From CAYREX01 sp964423505 (GTDB lineage Bacteria; Fermentibacterota; Fermentibacteria; Fermentibacterales; JCC-6), in contig CAYREX010000003.1 in assembly GCA_964423505.1 (NCBI GenBank), positions 62,001-126,000 on the forward strand: 64,000 bases of DNA, read 5' to 3'. Positions within the stretch are counted from its first letter, which is position 1. Each line of letters opens with the position of its first letter. This document shows positions 60,280-64,000 of the stretch, in pieces. The notes below the pieces were generated by a model. It did no database searches. It was not told the origin of the DNA and saw only the letters and a program-made list of their open reading frames with translations. A program made the translations under genes and the position numbers.

Positions 60280-61148
60280 GCGACGCGCTTCACATCACAA
60301 GCGGCGACTGCGCGGGGGATAGTCTCAGGGAGGCCGGGCTGGCCGGCGAGGTCCTGGTCTGGCGGGACATCCTCTACGACGGTCCCCGGTCCCCCGGCTG
60401 GCCGGACTGGAAGACCCTGGAGGCTCGTGCGGCCTTCCTGGCGGAGGAAACCGGGGGCGGACTCGACGGGAAGACCGTCCGGGAGACGCTTCTCCGCCAG
60501 TACCGCGCTCTCGAAGCGGCAGCGCCGGGAAGGCACGTCGTGCTCTGGTTCGATGCGTGCCTCTTCGACCAGGCCATGCTTGCGCACATACTCGCCTGCC
60601 TGCACCATCTCGATGCCGGCGGGGCGGAGCTGCTCTGCGTCGACTCGTTCCCGGGGATAGAGCCCTTCCACGGGCTGGGGCAGCTGCGGCCGGGGCAGCT
60701 GGCCTCGCTGTACGGAGACCGGCGGCCGGTCACCGACGAGCAGTACGCCTTCGCGGGTCGGGTGGACGAGGCGTTCGCCACGCGGGATCTCCTCTTGCTG
60801 ACCGGGTTGTCCCGCATGGAAGAAGCTCCGCTGCCGTGGGTCCCGGCCGCCGCCGCCCGGTGGCTGCAGGAGCGGCCCGACCCGGTAACCGGGCTGGGGA
60901 GGCTCGAGACCCTGGCCCTGGAGGCCATCCGCGGCGGGGTCCGGACGCCAGGGGAGGTCTTCGAGGCCGTTGCCGCGGCGGACACCCCTCCGCAGTACTG
61001 GGGAGACACGACGCTCTGGGCGAAGGTCAACGCCCTGGCGGAGCGTGAGCCGCCACTGGTTGAGATAGAGGGGCCAGGGGAGAGGCTGCCCCAGTGGGAG
61101 AGCGATGTGCCGCTGGAGGAGTTCTCGATAAGGGCGCTGACCGACTAG
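60276..61148 (+). CDS. DUF1835-domain protein
   Basis: A 290-residue protein beginning HITSGDCAGDSLREAGLAGE and VLVWRDILYDGP, the DUF1835 signature (HIxxGDxxxxxL...GExxxWxDxLxxGP). VVLWFDACLFDQAMLAHILA and the helical C-terminus fit the family, which is uncharacterised. It is coupled to the upstream GNAT gene by an ATGA overlap. Confidence 0.78.
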   Translation: MSDALHITSGDCAGDSLREAGLAGEVLVWRDILYDGPRSPGWPDWKTLEARAAFLAEETGGGLDGKTVRETLLRQYRALEAAAPGRHVVLWFDACLFDQAMLAHILACLHHLDAGGAELLCVDSFPGIEPFHGLGQLRPGQLASLYGDRRPVTDEQYAFAGRVDEAFATRDLLLLTGLSRMEEAPLPWVPAAAARWLQERPDPVTGLGRLETLALEAIRGGVRTPGEVFEAVAAADTPPQYWGDTTLWAKVNALAEREPPLVEIEGPGERLPQWESDVPLEEFSIRALTD

Positions 61149-61194
61149 AAGCAGCCTTCTCCGCGTGTCGGCTTCGTGCTTTCCGCCGAGAGGG

Positions 61195-64000
61195 CTAGAG
61201 CCTTCCCGCCAGGACGACCACCAGGCAGTCCTCCCGGACCTCCCCCGAATCCGAGGGGCGGGCGCTGGCGTAGACGATGTAGCGGCCGATGTGTAGCCTC
61301 CGTCCGTCGTCGTCGGTGCCGTCCCAGGAGACGGTGGTGACGCTCCCGACCGTCTCGCCTGCAAGAAGCTCGCGGACCGGCCGCCCCTGCACGTTGTAGA
61401 CGGTGAGGGTGACGGTGGCGGTCCCTCCGGGCCTGACGGTGATGGAGAGCACGTCTTCCCTGCCGTCGCCGTCGGGGGAGAAGGGGTCAGGATGCAGCTC
61501 CAGGAAGGCGCCCTCCGGGGAGGCCGCGCCGGAGACGCTGTTCCGCTGGCCGGGCGTGCCGCCGCAGGTGCAGGATGCCCAGTTGTCGCCTCTCCAGCTT
61601 GCGGTTTCGGCGCATACCCTCTCCAGGCTGGTCCCGCTGCCGCCGCCCCACGAGTCGTCGTAGGGGACGTGGTCGGATGCCTCTCCTCCCGGGCTGGTCA
61701 GGGTGACCAGGTCGGCGTAGCCGGCGCCGGGCTGGGTGGTGTTGTTAAGGGCGGGCCAGTCGTCGAGCTGGATGACCGGGCAGCCGACGTCTCCCCACCT
61801 GGCAGCGAACCCGGCGCTGTCCGGGACCAGCAGGGCGTAGCCGCCCGCCGGGACCGGCTGCGGAGCCTCGGGGAGTGTGACGGTCTCCCTGGAGTCCGAC
61901 AGCTCCCAGAGGGCCGGTGCCACCGCCTCCTGGGAGGTGTTCCGCAGCTCTATCCACTCCGGCTCTCCCTGGGCGGGTGAGTACATGAGCTCGTTCAGGA
62001 CGAGGGGTCCCGGGTCGTTCCACGAGCAGCTCGCGGTGTCTCCCTGAGGGAAGGTGTCCGCCTGGCAGTCCACCAGTGCTATCAGGGGCATGGGGCCTTC
62101 GCTGCCGGTCCAGTAGAGATGGGCCTCCAGCGTGTCGCCCGGAGCCATGGCTCCCGCGGACCAGGAGTCGACGGCCTCGTCCGGGTCAGGCAGGCCGTCG
62201 CCGCCGGAGTCGGCGTGGAGGATCACCCGGAGGGAGCCTGTCCGGATGCTGTCCGTGCCGGTGGAGACCACCATCGCCGTGACGGTCACCTGAGTGCCTG
62301 CCTCGCCCACGGGCGGCATGGCGCAGGTCCAGCCCAGCGTGGCGTCCGGCCCCTCGGGCGTGTAGGGGGGATCGGCTCCGGGAGTGGGGCCATCCGGGCT
62401 CACCAGCCAGGAGTCCTCCTCGTCCGGGAGGTCCGTCGAGCGGCGCTGCAGGCTCTGGCCCTCGCCCGGGTCCCGCGGGATGTCGTCCAGGCCGTCGTCG
62501 TCCCTCTGGCTCCAGTCGTCCGAGGGCACCGGCGTGCCGTAGGTGGAGTGGACGTCCTCGGTGCCGGTGCCGCCGCGGCCGTAGAGGGTGAGCGGGTCGG
62601 TGGAGGTCAGGCCGTCTCCGATGGTGGTGTTGCCGGTGGTGAGCACCACAGTCCCGGGAGCAAGGTCCCAGGGCTCGCCACCCTGGGCGTACTCCCTGTC
62701 CAGCACAACGGCGTAGCATCCGGCCTGCAGGTAGGGGGAGACGACGGCGTCCGGGTCCGATGGTGGCTCCACCGCCGTGGGCCACGCGACCAGCACGTCC
62801 AGGGCGTCTCCGTCGGTTAGCCGCATGCCGTCCAGGGTGGCGATGCCCGGGCCGGGGAAGCAGAGCTCCACCATCTCGTCCGTGTCCTCGTTCTCCGGGT
62901 TGCAGACCACCTCGGTGATGACCAGCGGGACGCCGCCTCCGGAGCCGAACGGGCAGAGGGCCGCGTCGTCCGACCGGTCTCCGTCTCCAGGGCAGCTTAC
63001 CCTGGCCGCAGCGAGGTACTCGCCAGCCTCGGGGGCCGTGGTCTCGGCCTCGAGGGTGTCGGAGGAGCCGGGGTAGAGGGTGTCCGGCGGGGAGTGGGTC
63101 GAGATCAGCTCGGCCGGGCCGGCGAGGGAGTCTCCGTCGGCGTCGAGGAAGAAGTCCACCGACATGCCTGTGACCGGGGTGGTGCCGGCGTTTCGGAGGA
63201 CTGCGGTCAGTGAGAGCGGCTCGCCGGGATCGGGCCCGCCGGGAGAGACAATGACGGTATCGATGGCCGCGTTGGTTGTGTCGCTGGAGAAGGCGGGGAG
63301 CCCCGGTGTGCCGCCCGGGGGGGAGGCGGCCCAGCACCACTCCTCGTCCGGCATGTCGTGGGACCTGCGCTCGACGGAGAAGCCGTCGCCCGGGTCGAAG
63401 GGGATGTCGTTCAGGCCGTCGTCGTCGCAGAGCAGCGGGTCGTCGGAGAGGACGGGTGTGCCGTAGGTGGAGACCATGTCGGAGATGGTGGTGCCGCCCG
63501 GGCGGTAGAGGACGACAGGGTCGGTGGTGGTGAGGCCGTTGCCGATGGTGGTGTTGCCGACGGTGCAGAGGAGGGTGGAGTCCGGCGGGGAGTAGGGGGT
63601 GGGACTCTGCGGGTGCTCGGGGTCCAGCACCAGGGCGTAGTTGCCCGCCCGGAGCCAGTGGCCGGTCCGGCAGGGGAAGGGAGCTTCGCCCTCCCAGCGC
63701 ACTATTCCGTCCAGGGCGTCGCCGTCGGTGAGGGAGCTGCCCGCCATCGGGTAGGTGCCGGGGCCGGGGTAGTAGACCTCGACCATCTCGTCGGTGTCTT
63801 CGAAGGTGGGATTGGCGAAGACCTCGGTGATGACGGGGCAGACGCCTCCGCCGGCTGCTGCTGCGACCGCTCGGCAGTCGTCGGTCGGGTCGATGTCGCC
63901 CCCGGCGTCCGCCCGGCCTGCCGCGGCGTACCAGCCGGCCGCAAGGGTGGGCCATGCGGTCAGGGTGACGGACCCTCCAGGGGGGAGCCCGGCGGCGCTC
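61195..64000 (-). CDS. Large LTD/CARDB-repeat surface protein with FlgD-like C-terminal domain, 5' partial
   Basis: At least 935 residues; the frame is open to the right edge and the N-terminus is outside. It contains two long tandem units of about 270 residues, each with an LTD-like segment (CPVITEVFANPTFEDTDEMV and PLVITEVVCNPENEDTDEMV), conserved TVGNTTIGNGLTTTDP / TTGNTTIGDGLTSTDP and a CARDB-like spacer domain (DTVIVSPGGPDPGEPLSLTA). A third LTD domain follows (LVLNELMYSPAQGEPEWIEL). It ends in an FlgD-like module (DPFSPDGDGREDVLSITV, VYNVQGRPVRELLAG, WDGTDDDGRRLHIGRY), often used as a surface-sorting domain. An in-frame ATG at 63786 is internal. Probably an adhesin or matrix protein. 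Confidence 0.85.
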   Translation of the reverse strand, partial: SAAGLPPGGSVTLTAWPTLAAGWYAAAGRADAGGDIDPTDDCRAVAAAAGGGVCPVITEVFANPTFEDTDEMVEVYYPGPGTYPMAGSSLTDGDALDGIVRWEGEAPFPCRTGHWLRAGNYALVLDPEHPQSPTPYSPPDSTLLCTVGNTTIGNGLTTTDPVVLYRPGGTTISDMVSTYGTPVLSDDPLLCDDDGLNDIPFDPGDGFSVERRSHDMPDEEWCWAASPPGGTPGLPAFSSDTTNAAIDTVIVSPGGPDPGEPLSLTAVLRNAGTTPVTGMSVDFFLDADGDSLAGPAELISTHSPPDTLYPGSSDTLEAETTAPEAGEYLAAARVSCPGDGDRSDDAALCPFGSGGGVPLVITEVVCNPENEDTDEMVELCFPGPGIATLDGMRLTDGDALDVLVAWPTAVEPPSDPDAVVSPYLQAGCYAVVLDREYAQGGEPWDLAPGTVVLTTGNTTIGDGLTSTDPLTLYGRGGTGTEDVHSTYGTPVPSDDWSQRDDDGLDDIPRDPGEGQSLQRRSTDLPDEEDSWLVSPDGPTPGADPPYTPEGPDATLGWTCAMPPVGEAGTQVTVTAMVVSTGTDSIRTGSLRVILHADSGGDGLPDPDEAVDSWSAGAMAPGDTLEAHLYWTGSEGPMPLIALVDCQADTFPQGDTASCSWNDPGPLVLNELMYSPAQGEPEWIELRNTSQEAVAPALWELSDSRETVTLPEAPQPVPAGGYALLVPDSAGFAARWGDVGCPVIQLDDWPALNNTTQPGAGYADLVTLTSPGGEASDHVPYDDSWGGGSGTSLERVCAETASWRGDNWASCTCGGTPGQRNSVSGAASPEGAFLELHPDPFSPDGDGREDVLSITVRPGGTATVTLTVYNVQGRPVRELLAGETVGSVTTVSWDGTDDDGRRLHIGRYIVYASARPSDSGEVREDCLVVVLAGRL

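Overview
This window is GC-rich bacterial DNA that uses AGG (Arg) and ATA (Ile) freely. It comes from an anaerobic, H2-metabolising, probably uncultured bacterium. Secreted proteins with lamin-tail, CARDB and FlgD-like/T9SS-type C-terminal modules, an Mbh-type energy-converting hydrogenase and a Kbl/Tdh threonine pathway suggest an FCB-group or neighbouring candidate phylum (Fermentibacteria-like). That placement is inference; there is no rRNA gene here.

Layout. 1-9,211: an operon for a group 4 membrane-bound [NiFe] hydrogenase fused in organisation to a complete Mrp-type Na+/H+ antiporter set, ending with a ferredoxin-like subunit and a maturation protease. 9,340-9,816: a secreted Hcp-fold protein, followed by a perfect 28-bp inverted repeat. 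9,946-15,788: hydrogenase maturation genes hypB-hypA (minus) divergent from hypF-C-D-E (plus). 15,790-18,883: a sensor kinase and a TPR/HD-GYP protein. 18,981-21,957: surface and membrane proteins and a decayed gene. 22,090-25,751: a compact operon acpS, acyl-CoA synthetase, acyl carrier protein and alpha-oxoamine synthase. 25,822-31,641: secreted proteins and lipoproteins, an M28 peptidase and a gene fragment. 31,795-45,062: a GGDEF-ATPase-TPR fusion, kbl, a winged-helix regulator, a sulfatase-like lipoprotein, thiC with a TPP riboswitch, a polysaccharide export protein, a HEAT/cyclophilin fusion and tdh.

45,114-58,548: the main find is a chromosomal integron. A host-like integron integrase gene (minus strand) faces away from an attI region with divergent promoters (PintI and a Pc candidate) and about 16 AT-richer gene cassettes on the plus strand. 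Sixteen attC sites can be placed by eye (14 convincing, one weaker, one truncated). In the cassettes whose two ends survive, the R'' box is the reverse complement of the cassette's own first bases, and most attC arms show an extrahelical base. Cassettes encode a C39-like cysteine peptidase, a nucleoside-deoxyribosyltransferase/TIR-like protein, an HNH nuclease, a SIR2-like protein, HAD, DUF2188, DUF3024, CpXC and SEC-C proteins, MazEF and BrnTA modules, a decayed HigBA-like module, several unknowns and one apparently non-coding cassette. The 3' end decays near 57.2-59.5 kb.

58,591-64,000: two GNAT acetyltransferases, a DUF1835 protein and the C-terminal part of a large LTD/CARDB repeat surface protein that runs off the right edge.
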